A stretch of 64,000 bases of DNA, taken from positions 1-64,000 of the forward strand of contig NZ_JAMBOF010000004.1 in NCBI RefSeq assembly GCF_023715485.1, read 5' to 3'. Position 1 is the stretch's first letter. Every line of letters begins with the position of its first letter. The translations under genes and the position numbers were made by a program. Origin of the DNA: Mesobacillus subterraneus. GTDB taxonomy: Bacteria; Bacillota; Bacilli; Bacillales; Cytobacillaceae. Under the pieces are notes generated by a model. That model worked only from the letters and a program-made list of their open reading frames with translations, ran no database searches and had not been told where the DNA came from. Positions 48,288 to 57,294 of the stretch are shown one piece after another.

Positions 48288-50615
48288 ATGGAAGAAAAAC
48301 AGCTGAAAGAGCTGGTAATTGAACAAAACCGAGTCGATGACATCATTAAGGAAATCGATAAAAAAGCGGAAAAGTGGAATGAAAGTTCAAGTGACGTCGG
48401 CTCTGATGCTCTCCAGATCAGAAAAACTTTCTGGGAAGACGTAACTGTTAACTTTGACGAAGCAGATGACGTAGCCGAAACCTTCACTAGCATCAAACAG
48501 CAGGCTGCCCTCCTTTCTGAACGTGAACGAACTCAGTCCCAAATGATCAAGCAACTGCAAACTCTATCCCGCTTGAGATTTTCCCCCTATTTTGGCAGGG
48601 TAGATTTTAAGGAAGACGGAGAAGAACAAACAGAAAAAATTTACCTGGGAATTGCCTCACTCATGGATGACAAGGAAGAGAATTTTCTCATCTATGACTG
48701 GCGGGCACCTATTTCAGGGCTGTACTACGACTCCTCCCCAGGTCAAGCTGAATATCGAACGGAAACAGATACCATTGAAGGTACCATGGAGCTAAAGCGC
48801 CAGTTTGTCATCAAAGGCGGCAACATTAAGGCGATGTTTGAGACCGGCGTCACAATCGGGGATGAGATGCTCCAGGAGGTACTGGGCAATAATGCTGACA
48901 CACAGATGAAAACAATTGTTGCAACAATCCAGAAGGAACAGAACCAAATTATTCGAAACGATTCCAGCAGCCTGTTAGTCGTCCAAGGTGTTGCAGGCAG
49001 CGGCAAGACATCTGCTGCAATGCAAAGGGTTGCTTACCTGCTGTATAGATACAGGAACATCATCAAATCAGAAAACATCATGCTTTTTTCTCCAAACCCA
49101 TTATTCAACAGTTATGTTGCCACTGTTCTTCCGGAGCTTGGGGAAGAAAACATGCAGCAGGCCACGTTTCAGGAATATCTGGCATCTAGATTCGGTGGGA
49201 ACTATGATCTAGAAGATGCTTTTGAACAAATGGAATATTTGTTAAAAGCTGAAAAAGATGCAGAATACGATGCAAGGATTGAGAGTATTCGGTTCAAATC
49301 AAGCCTCGATATGAAATATCTTTTAGACAAATACACTGGAAGATTATCACAGGAAACACTCCCGTTTAAAAACATCAGCTTCAGGAAGCGGGTCATCATA
49401 TCTAAAAAGGATATTACTGCTTACTATGATTCACTGGACAAGAGCATTTCTATTCCCAACAGGATCCAGCTAGTGAGGGAATGGCTGATCAAGGAACTAA
49501 GGAAGAAATCAAAAACGGAGCAGTCACAGGAATGGGTAGAAAAAGAGATTCAATTCCTCGAAAAAGAAGATTACCTAGAAGCCTATAAACAAAGCCAGCA
49601 TAAGCAGGGTGCGGCTGATGACACTTTCAATGATTATGAGCGGGAGCAAAGGTGGCTAACCGAAATGGTTGTAAAAAATCGATTTAAGCCGCTGTTCACT
49701 GCCGTTAAAAAATTAAAATTTGTTGATATTAGAGCCATTTATATCAATTTTTTCAAAGTATCTCAGCCTAATGATGCTCTCATTCCAGAAAATTGGAATC
49801 AGTCCTGTTCTAAAACAATCAGAAATTTAGAGAATAGGTATATTGCTTATGAGGACGCTACACCATTTTTATACCTTCAGGATCTGATAGAGGGAAGGAA
49901 ATCGAACACATCGATCCGCCATGTATTCATTGATGAGGCACAGGACTATACTCCATTTCAATTTGCCTATATCAAGATGCTGTTCCCTTACAGCAAAATG
50001 ACATTGCTCGGAGATATAAACCAGGCCATCTATTCAGGACCTACTGGCGCACCAACAATCCTTGCAGAAACTGAACATGATTTTGGCGACAAGGAAACCT
50101 ATAGGTTAACAAAAACTTACCGATCTACAAGGCAAATCGTTGAATTCACCCGCCAACTGATTGAAGGTGGGGATTTAATTGAACCATTTAACCGTACAGG
50201 GCCAAAACCAGTCGTCTTAAAAATCGATGACAGGAGCAAACATGCTGGCAAAACCAATGAATTAATTGCTGAGATACAGCAAGCAGGACACAAAAATATT
50301 GCGATCATTTGTAAAACAGCAAAAGAAAGCAAAGCAGCATTTAATTCGATAAAACAAAAGCATGACGCAAGGCTAATCGAAAAGGGTACGCTTACCTTCG
50401 AAAGTGGAGTCAATGTTGTGCCCACATATCTAGCCAAAGGCATCGAATTCGATGCTGTGATTATCAATGATGCTTCAGAATACACGAGAGAAGAAGAAAG
50501 GAAATTACTATACACCGCATGCACACGAGCAATGCATGAATTATATATACTGTCACCGGGAAGGGTCAGTCCGCTAATTGAAGATGTTGAGCAGGACTTA
50601 TACGAATTCAAATGA
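48288..50615 (+). CDS. helD: RNA polymerase recycling helicase-like factor HelD
   Basis: A 775-aa SF1 helicase-like ATPase. In B. subtilis HelD enters RNA polymerase channels and releases stalled polymerase from DNA. Marks: N-terminal coiled coil (about 1-90) followed by YFGRVDFKEDGEEQTEKIYL, Walker A VVQGVAGSGKTSAAMQRVAY near residue 230, HVFIDEAQDYTPFQF (Walker B), LGDINQAIYSG, RLTKTYRSTRQI and a C-terminal VVPTYLAKGIEFDAVII. Length close to B. subtilis HelD (774). ATG 48288 follows GGGGAGTGAT; the earlier in-frame ATG at 48249 has no ribosome site. Confidence 0.92.
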   Translation: MEEKQLKELVIEQNRVDDIIKEIDKKAEKWNESSSDVGSDALQIRKTFWEDVTVNFDEADDVAETFTSIKQQAALLSERERTQSQMIKQLQTLSRLRFSPYFGRVDFKEDGEEQTEKIYLGIASLMDDKEENFLIYDWRAPISGLYYDSSPGQAEYRTETDTIEGTMELKRQFVIKGGNIKAMFETGVTIGDEMLQEVLGNNADTQMKTIVATIQKEQNQIIRNDSSSLLVVQGVAGSGKTSAAMQRVAYLLYRYRNIIKSENIMLFSPNPLFNSYVATVLPELGEENMQQATFQEYLASRFGGNYDLEDAFEQMEYLLKAEKDAEYDARIESIRFKSSLDMKYLLDKYTGRLSQETLPFKNISFRKRVIISKKDITAYYDSLDKSISIPNRIQLVREWLIKELRKKSKTEQSQEWVEKEIQFLEKEDYLEAYKQSQHKQGAADDTFNDYEREQRWLTEMVVKNRFKPLFTAVKKLKFVDIRAIYINFFKVSQPNDALIPENWNQSCSKTIRNLENRYIAYEDATPFLYLQDLIEGRKSNTSIRHVFIDEAQDYTPFQFAYIKMLFPYSKMTLLGDINQAIYSGPTGAPTILAETEHDFGDKETYRLTKTYRSTRQIVEFTRQLIEGGDLIEPFNRTGPKPVVLKIDDRSKHAGKTNELIAEIQQAGHKNIAIICKTAKESKAAFNSIKQKHDARLIEKGTLTFESGVNVVPTYLAKGIEFDAVIINDASEYTREEERKLLYTACTRAMHELYILSPGRVSPLIEDVEQDLYEFK

Positions 50616-50619
50616 TGAA

Positions 50620-50655
50620 ACAGCCGCCAGAGTTAAAACTGGCGGCTGCTTCTAA
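50620..50655 (+). terminator. Terminator of helD
   Basis: CAGCCGCCAG and CTGGCGGCTG around an 8-nt loop, then CTTCT; weak T-run but strong stem. Confidence 0.75.
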
Positions 50656-50696
50656 TTAACCTGTCTATTTTTCGCGTATTTTCCTTTATTTTCCAT

Positions 50697-52109
50697 TCAC
50701 CTATGCCAGTTAAATAATCTTTTATTCCTTTTATCGAATTTTAAAACCTCATGGTTTGCTTCCTGCAGAGCTGAGTTCACATCGATCAGACCATTGCCGT
50801 AATCATTGTCTTTCCCTTGTTCGCCAAGGTCGATTGCTGATTTTTTAATGATATTGATGACTTGTGTGTTTTTTAAATCCGGATTAGCAGACTTAATCAA
50901 AGCTGCAAGGCCTGCAACATGAGGAGCGGCCATAGACGTTCCAGATAGGGCAGCATATTGTTTATTGAAATAGGTGCTTGGAATATATACTCCGGGGGCA
51001 GCTATGTCAATATAGTCTCCATAGTTAGAAAAGCTCGCTCTTTTTCCGTCATAATCTACTGCTGCAACGCTTAATACTTCAGGATAAGCTGACGGGTAGG
51101 TAGGCTGGTTCGAACCATCATTGCCAGCCGCGGAAACCATAACAACATTTTTAGAGTAGGCGTACCTTACCGCTTCTCCAAGAACTTTTGATGGCTGGTA
51201 ATTGCCAAGACTTAAATTGATTACATCCGCTCCATGATCGACTGCCCAAACAATTCCCCTGGCGATATCGAATGTAGTTCCGTACCCTTTTGCTCCCATC
51301 GCTTTTACAGGCATGATTTTGCTATACCAGGTCATGCCGGCGATCCCTTCGTTATTATTCGTCTCAGAAGCGATTATTCCTGCTACATGGGTCCCGTGGC
51401 CATTGTCATCATCCGGTTCGGCTTTTTCGTTGATGACATTATAGCCTTTTACGATTCTGTTTTTTAAATCAGGATGGTCAAGGTCTACACCAGTATCAAC
51501 GATTGCAATCTCAACTTCAGCATTTCCTCGGGTAATATCCCATCCTTGTTCAGTTCCAATCACCGGCAAGTTCCACTGATAGTTCTCCTGGTAAAGCAGA
51601 TCATTAGGTTTGTTTACTTGGTTTTGCATTAAGATAAAATTAGGTTCTGCATATTCGATATTGGTTCTTTTATTAAAATAATTGATCATCTCGGGGGTTT
51701 CCATGAATGTCGATCTGAAAATATAGATTGAATCAAGGTGCTTAATTACCCAGCCTTTAATATCACTTGTAATCTGGTCGAGCTCTTCCGCACTTGGTTC
51801 GTTAACAAAATCAACTGTAGCCTCATGGTCATAGTAGTGGCTTGTATCTTTTTTGTTATGGTAAATCAGGGTAATCTCTTGCTGTGAATCCAGCTGTTTT
51901 TTTATACTTTCACCCAGGTGAACATTATTGACTTCAGCCATATGAAGATTTCTATTATTTGGCTTCAATACTATTTGCTGCCCGTCAGATTGCGCTTCAG
52001 CTATGTTACCATTATCATCAACAGGATCTCGCCTAAAAACTCCTCCGGCTGTCAGGGCCAGAAGCAGGATTAATGAAGCTCCAAGTATGAACACCTTCGT
52101 GCTTTTCAT
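50697..52109 (-). CDS. Secreted S8 family serine peptidase (subtilase)
   Basis: A 470-aa subtilisin-like protease with a signal/anchor segment (residues 5-25), a propeptide of about 130 residues, then the S8 domain. Catalytic triad: Asp in AIVDTGVDLDHPD, His in NGHGTHVAGIIAS and Ser in LSGTSMAAPHVAGLAAL; oxyanion Asn in VSAAGNDGSN. The domain order resembles thermitase-type secreted subtilases. ATG 52109 has GGAGGG upstream; a longer frame to 52163 is not supported. Possibly an extracellular or cell-surface protease; activity would require propeptide removal. Confidence 0.9.
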   Translation of the reverse strand: MKSTKVFILGASLILLLALTAGGVFRRDPVDDNGNIAEAQSDGQQIVLKPNNRNLHMAEVNNVHLGESIKKQLDSQQEITLIYHNKKDTSHYYDHEATVDFVNEPSAEELDQITSDIKGWVIKHLDSIYIFRSTFMETPEMINYFNKRTNIEYAEPNFILMQNQVNKPNDLLYQENYQWNLPVIGTEQGWDITRGNAEVEIAIVDTGVDLDHPDLKNRIVKGYNVINEKAEPDDDNGHGTHVAGIIASETNNNEGIAGMTWYSKIMPVKAMGAKGYGTTFDIARGIVWAVDHGADVINLSLGNYQPSKVLGEAVRYAYSKNVVMVSAAGNDGSNQPTYPSAYPEVLSVAAVDYDGKRASFSNYGDYIDIAAPGVYIPSTYFNKQYAALSGTSMAAPHVAGLAALIKSANPDLKNTQVINIIKKSAIDLGEQGKDNDYGNGLIDVNSALQEANHEVLKFDKRNKRLFNWHR

Positions 52110-52672
52110 ATCAAAAGCCCTCCGTAAAAAGATTAATTTGTACTTATGATGCAGTACAGTCACTAATTTTAATGGCGGAAAACGCTGGGATTTTAGGGAT
52201 TATTAAAAATAGAAGCTATCGTATAGATTTTTTAGAATCCACAAAGTTTAGGAAAAGAGCCCAAATTAAAAAATTTAGAGGAGAACTACTATTCAACTAT
52301 TAGGCAAAATGGATGTTAAAATAAAGATACAAGTGTCCATTTTAACGATTTTTTATGACAAATTTCTATTTAATTCTTTAAATCCGTTTGCCAAATCCTA
52401 ATAAATCGCTACAATTAAGCATAGACGCCATTCTTATGGTAAAATAAACAAGAGAACAAATGTTCCGTGAAGTTTAAAAGCCGTTTCAGCAAAAATTCCT
52501 TTTATTTAAGCTGTGTTAAAAGCCATTATAGATTAGGAACTTATTGACTGGAATAGTAATCATCAGGCAAGTTTAAACAGCTTAATCTAAAAAGACGAAT
52601 ACTTAAAGAATTCATTGACACTATACATAAAAACCGTCAATGTTGTTTGCAGGAAATGAAAGGGGTATGTTT
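52110..52672. other. Intergenic region, about 560 nt, upstream of parE
   Basis: AT-rich divergent region. It holds a LexA-type box (52454-52465, listed separately). Several short T- and A-runs occur, but no convincing small gene on either strand. Confidence 0.5.
52454..52465. promoter_or_regulatory. LexA (DinR)-type SOS box upstream of parE-parC
   Basis: GAACAAATGTTC is the core GAAC-N4-GTTC of the Bacillus SOS box (CGAAC-N4-GTTCG); the outer bases are A and C rather than C and G. It lies about 9 nt after a possible -10 (TAAAAT, 52440-52445). parE-parC are, as I recall, among the SOS-linked genes of B. subtilis. Confidence 0.5.
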
Positions 52673-54652
52673 GTGGCAACAAATCAGCAAGCTTTTGATT
52701 ACAATGATGATGCCATACAGGTTTTAGAAGGTCTGGAAGCCGTCCGCAAAAGACCAGGTATGTACATTGGCAGCACAGATACACGAGGACTGCACCACCT
52801 CGTTTATGAAATAGTTGATAACTCGGTTGACGAAGCGCTTGGCGGCTTTGGAAACCAGATCATTGTAAAAATACACAAGGATAATTCAATCAGCGTCCAG
52901 GATAAAGGGCGTGGTATGCCCACTGGGATGCATAAGCTTGGGAAACCAACTCCAGAAGTCATCCTGACCATTTTGCACGCAGGCGGAAAATTTGGACAAG
53001 GCGGTTATAAAACGAGCGGTGGATTGCATGGTGTCGGTGCTTCTGTTGTAAATGCTCTGTCCGAATGGCTTGTTGTTACCATCAAAAGGGATGGTTTTGT
53101 ATACGAGCAGCGTTTTGAAAATGGCGGAAAGCCTGTTACAACACTTGAGAAGATTGGGAAAACGAACCAGACTGGAACGACAATCCATTTCAAGCCAGAT
53201 CCTGAAATCTTTTCGACATTGACATATAACTATGACACCCTGTGCGAGCGCCTGCGCGAATCCGCATTCTTATTAAAGGGATTAAAAATTGAAATAATTG
53301 ACGAACGGCATGATGCGAAGGATGTATTCCATTACGAAACAGGTATACAAGCTTTTGTTGAATACTTGAATGAGGATAAAGAAGTCATGAATCCTGTCGT
53401 CAGCTTTGAAGGCGAATTCAGCAAGATTGAGGTGGAGTTTGCGTTCCAGTTTAACGATGGATACTCCGAGAATGTCCTTTCCTTCGTTAACAATGTCCGT
53501 ACGAAGGATGGCGGTACTCACGAGGCAGGAGCAAGAACTGCCATGACCAGGGTATTCAACGAATACGCACGCAAAGTCGGGCTATTGAAGGAAAAAGACA
53601 AGAATCTTGAAGGCGCGGATATCCGTGAAGGATTGGCCGGAATCGTTTCAGTCCGTATACCTGAAGAGCTCCTCCAGTTTGAAGGCCAGACAAAAGGAAA
53701 GCTTGGCACGAGCGAAGCCAGATCAGCGGTTGACTCTGTGGTTTCCGAGCACCTTTCTTATTTCCTTGAGGAAAACCCTGATATCAGCACCTTGCTCATC
53801 CGCAAGTCTATCAAGGCTTTTCAAGCACGAGAAGCTGCCCGTAAGGCACGCGAGGACGCACGGAGCGGAAAGAAAAAAAAGCGTTCAGACGCGATGCTAT
53901 CCGGAAAGCTGACACCCGCACAGTCTAAAAACCCAGCTAAAAATGAACTTTACCTTGTAGAGGGTGACTCTGCTGGCGGTTCGGCTAAACAGGGCCGGGA
54001 CAGAAAATTCCAGGCGGTCCTTCCGCTGCGCGGTAAAGTAATCAATACTGAGAAGGCAAAGCTGCAAGACATTTTCAAAAATGAAGAGATCAATACAATT
54101 ATTCATGCGATTGGCGCAGGTGTAGGTTCTGACTTCAATGTAGATGATATCAATTACGACAAAATCATCATCATGACAGATGCTGATACGGACGGAGCCC
54201 ATATCCAGGTACTGTTGTTGACCTTCTTTTACCGTTACATGAAGCCGCTTATTGAGGCTGGGAAGGTCTTTATTGCTCTTCCGCCGCTATACAAGGTAAG
54301 CAAGGGTACTGGCAAGAAAGAAGTCATTGAGTACGCATGGAGCGATGATGAGTTAAAAGGCGCGATGAAAAAGGTTGGAAAAGGCTATATGATCCAGCGC
54401 TATAAAGGTCTCGGTGAAATGAACGCCGACCAGCTTTGGGAAACGACAATGGATCCTGAAACAAGAACACTTATCCGTGTCCGTATCGATGATGCAGCCA
54501 GAGCTGAGCGAAGAGTTACAACCCTTATGGGCGACAAAGTTGAACCAAGGCGAAAGTGGATTGAATCCAATGTCGCATTCGGGCTTGAAGAAGACGGAAA
54601 TATTCTTGAGAATGAAAACATTTCAGTTACAGAGGAGGTTGCTGGCGAATGA
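52673..54652 (+). CDS. parE: DNA topoisomerase IV subunit B
   Basis: A 659-aa type IIA topoisomerase subunit with an N-terminal GHKL ATPase domain (IVDNSVDEALGGF, GGLHGVGASVVNAL) and a C-terminal Toprim domain (LVEGDSAGGSAKQGRDRKFQ and MTDADTDGAHIQVLL). Start is GTG 52673 with AAAGGGG at 7 nt; the N-terminus then matches B. subtilis ParE (ATNQQAFDYNDDAIQVLEGL against ARKQQFDYNEDAIQVLEGL). Decatenates daughter chromosomes with ParC, whose gene overlaps by 4 nt. Confidence 0.96.
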   Translation: MATNQQAFDYNDDAIQVLEGLEAVRKRPGMYIGSTDTRGLHHLVYEIVDNSVDEALGGFGNQIIVKIHKDNSISVQDKGRGMPTGMHKLGKPTPEVILTILHAGGKFGQGGYKTSGGLHGVGASVVNALSEWLVVTIKRDGFVYEQRFENGGKPVTTLEKIGKTNQTGTTIHFKPDPEIFSTLTYNYDTLCERLRESAFLLKGLKIEIIDERHDAKDVFHYETGIQAFVEYLNEDKEVMNPVVSFEGEFSKIEVEFAFQFNDGYSENVLSFVNNVRTKDGGTHEAGARTAMTRVFNEYARKVGLLKEKDKNLEGADIREGLAGIVSVRIPEELLQFEGQTKGKLGTSEARSAVDSVVSEHLSYFLEENPDISTLLIRKSIKAFQAREAARKAREDARSGKKKKRSDAMLSGKLTPAQSKNPAKNELYLVEGDSAGGSAKQGRDRKFQAVLPLRGKVINTEKAKLQDIFKNEEINTIIHAIGAGVGSDFNVDDINYDKIIIMTDADTDGAHIQVLLLTFFYRYMKPLIEAGKVFIALPPLYKVSKGTGKKEVIEYAWSDDELKGAMKKVGKGYMIQRYKGLGEMNADQLWETTMDPETRTLIRVRIDDAARAERRVTTLMGDKVEPRRKWIESNVAFGLEEDGNILENENISVTEEVAGE

Positions 54653-57090
54653 GTTCAGTTGAGAAATTCCGTGACCTCCCTTTAGAAGATGTTATAGGCG
54701 ACCGATTTGGCCGTTACAGTAAATATATAATCCAGGAGCGTGCTCTTCCTGACGCCAGGGATGGACTAAAGCCTGTACAGCGCAGAATTTTGTATGCAAT
54801 GCATGTAGAAGGCAACACGAGCGAAAAGGGTTTCCGGAAGTCAGCAAAGACAGTCGGAAACGTCATCGGTAACTATCATCCACATGGAGATACCTCCGTA
54901 TACGATGCGATGGTGCGGATGAGCCAGGATTGGAAAGTGCGAAATTACCTTATTGATATGCATGGTAATAACGGAAGTATTGATGGCGATCCTCCAGCAG
55001 CAATGCGTTATACAGAAGCAAGATTATCCGCGATCGCCGGAGAGTTATTAAGAGACATTGAAAAACGCACGGTCGAATTCATTCCGAACTTCGACGATAC
55101 TTCAAGTGAACCTACAGTGCTGCCAGCGATGTTCCCGAACCTGCTAGTTAATGGGTCAACAGGTATCTCAGCAGGTTATGCAACTGATATCCCGCCTCAT
55201 AACTTATTTGAGGTTATCGATGGGGTAATCATGAGGATGGATAACCCCGGATGCACAATCGATGATCTTATGCAGGTGATTAAAGGCCCAGATTTCCCAA
55301 CTGGCGGAATCATTCAAGGTGTAGAAGGCATCAAAAAAGCATATCAGACAGGCAAAGGCAAAATCATCGTTCGCGGAAAGGCTGAGATCGAAGAAGTCCG
55401 GGGCGGCAAGCAGCAAATTGTCATCACTGAAATCCCGTATGAAATCAACAAGGCCAACCTCGTCAAGAGAATCGACGAATTCCGACTGGACCGTAAAGTG
55501 GAAGGCATTTCAGAGGTCCGAGATGAAACAGACCGAACAGGCCTACGCGTCGTCATCGAACTGAAAAAAGATGCTGACGCAAATGGTGTGCTGCACTATC
55601 TGTATAAAAATAGCGATCTTCAGATTACTTATAATTTCAATATGGTTGCGATTAACAAGAAAAGACCTGTCTTGATGGGGCTCGCCGAGCTTCTTGATGC
55701 GTATATCGACCATCAGAAGGATGTCGTGACCAAACGTTCACAATACGATTTGCAAAAAGCAAAAGAACGTCAGCATATTGTTGAAGGCTTAATGAAGGCA
55801 CTGTCCATCCTTGATGAAGTTATTGCGACAATCCGTGCCTCTAAAGATAAACGGGATGCAAAGGATAATTTGATAAAGAATTTTGCTTTTTCCGAAACCC
55901 AGGCTGAAGCTATTGTTTCCTTGCAGCTATATCGTTTGACAAATACTGATATTACTGCATTGCAGGCGGAAGCAGAAGAGCTCGCCAAGAAGGTGGAAGA
56001 ACTTTCCGCAATTCTCGGCAGCGAGAAAAAGCTTTTAGCTGTCATCAAGAAAGAATTAAAGGATGTCAAGAAGCGTTTCTCCGATGATCGCCGCACAAAA
56101 ATCGAGGCAGAGATTGAGGAGATCAAAATCAATCTTGAGGTCTTGATCGCTAGTGAGGATGTCATAGTTACGGTGACGAAGGACGGCTATGTGAAACGCA
56201 CAAGCCAGCGTTCTTACGCAGCTTCCAATGGCCAGGATTTTGCGATGAAAGACACAGACAGGCTATTGTCCCAGCTTAACATGAACACAAAGGATGTTCT
56301 GTTGTTATTCACAAACAAGGGAAGCTACCTGTATCTGCCGGTTCATGAGTTGCCTGATATCCGCTGGAAGGATCTTGGCCAGCACGTTGGAAACCTTGTC
56401 CCGATTGACAGGGATGAAGAAATCATTAAAACGATGCCAATCACTGACTTTGATCAAAACCTGTTCCTGCTATTTGTGACAAAGAATGGGATGGTCAAGA
56501 AATCAGAATTAAGTCTATATAAAGCTCAGCGTTATTCTAAGCCTTTAACAGCCATCAATGTCAAAGGTGATGACCGTGTGATCGATGTGCATATGACTGA
56601 TGGAACCAAGGATCTTTTCCTTTCATCACATCTTGGATATGGCCTTTGGTTCAGTGAAGAGGAAATTAGCACGATCGGAATCAGGGCTGCTGGTGTGAAA
56701 GGCATGAATCTCAAGGATGGCGATTACCTCGTTGGCGGCAAAATCATCGACCAGGATCTTAAGCAGTCAATCGTGATTGCTACACAACGTGGTGCCGTGA
56801 AAAAGATGAAACTTTCTGAATTTGAAAAAAGCTCCCGTGCAAAACGTGGAGTCGTCATGTTGAGAGAATTGAAATCGAATCCTCACCGCATCATGGGTGT
56901 AGAAGCTGTCAGTGAACAGGATGAGATTTTCTTCCAGACAGAAAAACAGCACGTCGTTACAGTGAGAGCATCAGAACTTCGATTCAATGACCGATACACA
57001 AACGGTTCATTCCTGGTTGATGAAAGTGAAACAGGAAAGCTTGCAAAACTCTGGAAAAATGAAAATGAAAAAGAAACAGACAGAGAATAA
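54649..57090 (+). CDS. parC: DNA topoisomerase IV subunit A
   Basis: An 813-aa DNA breakage-reunion subunit. Catalytic Tyr121 in DPPAAMRYTEARLS; the DNA-binding helix reads YHPHGDTSVYDAMVRM with Thr82 and Asp86 at the positions equivalent to S. aureus Ser80 and Glu84. The C-terminal half carries the beta-pinwheel repeats. Start ATG 54649 overlaps the parE stop (ATGA), so translation is coupled. Length close to B. subtilis ParC (806). Confidence 0.96.
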   Translation: MSSVEKFRDLPLEDVIGDRFGRYSKYIIQERALPDARDGLKPVQRRILYAMHVEGNTSEKGFRKSAKTVGNVIGNYHPHGDTSVYDAMVRMSQDWKVRNYLIDMHGNNGSIDGDPPAAMRYTEARLSAIAGELLRDIEKRTVEFIPNFDDTSSEPTVLPAMFPNLLVNGSTGISAGYATDIPPHNLFEVIDGVIMRMDNPGCTIDDLMQVIKGPDFPTGGIIQGVEGIKKAYQTGKGKIIVRGKAEIEEVRGGKQQIVITEIPYEINKANLVKRIDEFRLDRKVEGISEVRDETDRTGLRVVIELKKDADANGVLHYLYKNSDLQITYNFNMVAINKKRPVLMGLAELLDAYIDHQKDVVTKRSQYDLQKAKERQHIVEGLMKALSILDEVIATIRASKDKRDAKDNLIKNFAFSETQAEAIVSLQLYRLTNTDITALQAEAEELAKKVEELSAILGSEKKLLAVIKKELKDVKKRFSDDRRTKIEAEIEEIKINLEVLIASEDVIVTVTKDGYVKRTSQRSYAASNGQDFAMKDTDRLLSQLNMNTKDVLLLFTNKGSYLYLPVHELPDIRWKDLGQHVGNLVPIDRDEEIIKTMPITDFDQNLFLLFVTKNGMVKKSELSLYKAQRYSKPLTAINVKGDDRVIDVHMTDGTKDLFLSSHLGYGLWFSEEEISTIGIRAAGVKGMNLKDGDYLVGGKIIDQDLKQSIVIATQRGAVKKMKLSEFEKSSRAKRGVVMLRELKSNPHRIMGVEAVSEQDEIFFQTEKQHVVTVRASELRFNDRYTNGSFLVDESETGKLAKLWKNENEKETDRE

Positions 57091-57098
57091 CTTTTAAA

Positions 57099-57128
57099 AC
57101 ACAGGGTAAATCCTGTGTTTTTTTGTTT
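57099..57128 (+). terminator. Terminator of parC
   Basis: AAACACAGG and CCTGTGTTT around GTAAAT, then TTTT. Confidence 0.85.
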
Positions 57129-57168
57129 TTTCATCCATTAAAAGGGTAAATATAGAGGTGACTTACTG

Positions 57169-57192
57169 ACCAGTTTTAATGACTAAACTGGT
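57169..57192. promoter_or_regulatory. Inverted repeat upstream of alsT
   Basis: ACCAGTTT and AAACTGGT, separated by 8 nt, form a perfect 8-bp dyad about 50 nt before the -10 region; possible operator or hairpin. Confidence 0.4.
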
Positions 57193-57210
57193 TTGGAAGT
57201 TTAGTACCAT

Positions 57211-57250
57211 TGTGATGTTTTTGCATATTTGGTACATTGGTAACTATATT
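57211..57250 (+). promoter_or_regulatory. alsT promoter with overlapping TnrA-like sequence
   Basis: TTGCAT (57221-57226), 18-nt spacer, TATATT (57245-57250). TGTGATGTTTTTGCATA (57211-57227) resembles a TnrA box (TGTNANATTTTNTNACA) with three mismatches and overlaps the -35, a position that would repress. Confidence 0.35.
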
Positions 57251-57294
57251 AAAAAAGCTTTGTGTTAATGAAATTTTATGTAAAGGAGTTTTTT

